This document shows positions 63,400 through 64,000 of a stretch of DNA of 64,000 nucleotides, in pieces. Both the position numbers and the translations under genes were made by a program. A model generated the notes under the pieces. It was not told the origin of the DNA. It was given only the letters and a program-made list of their open reading frames with translations, and made no database searches. Numbering within the stretch: position 1 is the stretch's first letter; each line of letters starts with the position of its first letter. This DNA is from DATFNI01 sp963712305. GTDB lineage: Bacteria; Bacteroidota; Rhodothermia; Balneolales; DATFMH01. The stretch is from contig CAVQHI010000002.1 in the NCBI GenBank assembly GCA_963712305.1, positions 1,054,001 to 1,118,000 on the forward strand, in the 5' to 3' direction.

Positions 63400-64000
63400 T
63401 TACCAGCCTATCTTTCCTTTTTTCTCACTTTTTAGCTGATTGTTTTCCTGATCTTTTGGCGGTTCAGGCATAACAAATCCCTTGGGCTGCTCAAATCCAT
63501 CATAGCTCCACGGTACATTCGGATCAGCCATACATTTGTCCATGAAGTCACCGACAATTGGCAGAGCCGTACGGGCGCCCTGTCCAATGTATGTGTTTTC
63601 AGGGAAACGGATTCTGCGGTCTTCGCCACCGACCCAAGCTCCCATAACGATATTAGGTGTCATAGCCTCAAACCAGTTATCAGCACTGTTTTGAGAGGTT
63701 CCCGTCTTTGCAGCGACATCTTGGGTGACGTGATAGATATTCCGGAGCCGGATACCCGTACCCAGTCCGTTTGGTGGTACCCCGCGAACAACGCCGCGCA
63801 TCATATCAATCATGATGTATGCTGTTTCAGGACTAATCGCTTCCTTCTCAAAATTCGGGTGATATTCGGCAAGAACATTACCGTTTTTATCCTCGATTCG
63901 AGTAATCGCCATCGTCTGAATGTGAACACCCTTATTTGCAAAAGTGGTGTAAGCACTCGTTAGCTCAAGCAAACTGACAGGTGAGGTACCAAGTGCAATG
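63400..64000 (-). CDS. Class A penicillin-binding protein, C-terminal part (cut by window edge)
   Basis: The frame is open to the right edge, so the gene begins beyond base 64000. The last 200 residues are visible: LGTSPVSLLELTSAYTTFAN, MMRGVVRGVPPNGLGTG, the transpeptidase KTG box in VAAKTGTSQNSADNWFEA, and NIVMGAWVGGEDRRIRF. They match the end of the transpeptidase domain of PBP1A-type bifunctional enzymes, which build peptidoglycan at the inner membrane. The last 35 residues are polar and Lys/Glu-rich. The Ser and SxN motifs lie outside the window, so activity cannot be judged. Confidence 0.9.
   Translation of the reverse strand, partial: IALGTSPVSLLELTSAYTTFANKGVHIQTMAITRIEDKNGNVLAEYHPNFEKEAISPETAYIMIDMMRGVVRGVPPNGLGTGIRLRNIYHVTQDVAAKTGTSQNSADNWFEAMTPNIVMGAWVGGEDRRIRFPENTYIGQGARTALPIVGDFMDKCMADPNVPWSYDGFEQPKGFVMPEPPKDQENNQLKSEKKGKIGW

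Overview
This 64 kb window reads as an ordinary chromosomal stretch from a Gram-negative bacterium of the FCB (Bacteroidetes-like) group, most likely a Balneolota/Rhodothermota relative. The evidence: two secreted proteins end in a type IX secretion sorting domain with the NYPNPFNP-type motif; DUF5683 and DUF6588 family proteins occur; atpD-atpC stand alone, apart from the other ATP synthase genes; and several upstream regions fit the Bacteroidetes promoter pattern TTG-N19-23-TAnnTTTG. Base composition is moderate, and I saw no rRNA, tRNA, CRISPR array or intact prophage.

Layout. 0-3.3 kb: end of a CHAD-domain gene, a zinc alcohol dehydrogenase, then a scar-like segment with an orphan lipoprotein gene and a truncated IS481-type transposase, bracketed by two copies of a 25-bp palindromic repeat. 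3.3-11.1 kb: a vitamin B12 block, with a cobalamin riboswitch, a BtuB-like TonB receptor, a BtuG-like beta-propeller carrying a type IX sorting domain, then a B12-dependent ribonucleotide reductase whose upstream region holds two perfect DnaA boxes. 11.3-22.8 kb: PPi-type phosphofructokinase, PIG-L deacetylase, D-threonine aldolase/D-serine dehydratase-like enzyme, TPR protein, LCM-type methyltransferase, CLC channel, secreted thioredoxin, trypsin-like lipoprotein, RluA-type pseudouridine synthase, UvrC. 23.2-29.9 kb: ECF sigma/anti-sigma pair, a second sorting-domain protein, parA-parB-DUF5683-LOG, secreted TPR protein. 30.2-42.8 kb: GH2 glycosidase with malectin domain, ClpP, transketolase, two NAD(P)-binding SDR-type proteins, SpoIIE-type phosphatase, DNA polymerase I.

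42.8-48.4 kb: DUF6588 protein, then rsgA and a sigma-linked Ser/Thr kinase, both interrupted by single-base frameshifts that cluster in about 3.1 kb, then an intact TIGR02999-type sigma factor. 48.7-64 kb: Lon, a candidate 41-residue small protein, enoyl-CoA hydratase, a DUF5723-like outer-membrane protein, UvrD/PcrA helicase, ValS, RsmB, atpD-atpC and the C-terminal end of a class A penicillin-binding protein.

The best candidate for a less-described system is the B12 block: surface capture by a BtuG-like propeller apparently exported by the type IX route instead of lipoprotein-anchored, placed next to the B12-dependent enzyme that makes DNA precursors. Other points worth checking are the frameshift cluster, the DnaA boxes with an adjoining AT-rich tract, the small gene beside lon, and several dispersed word-like repeats.
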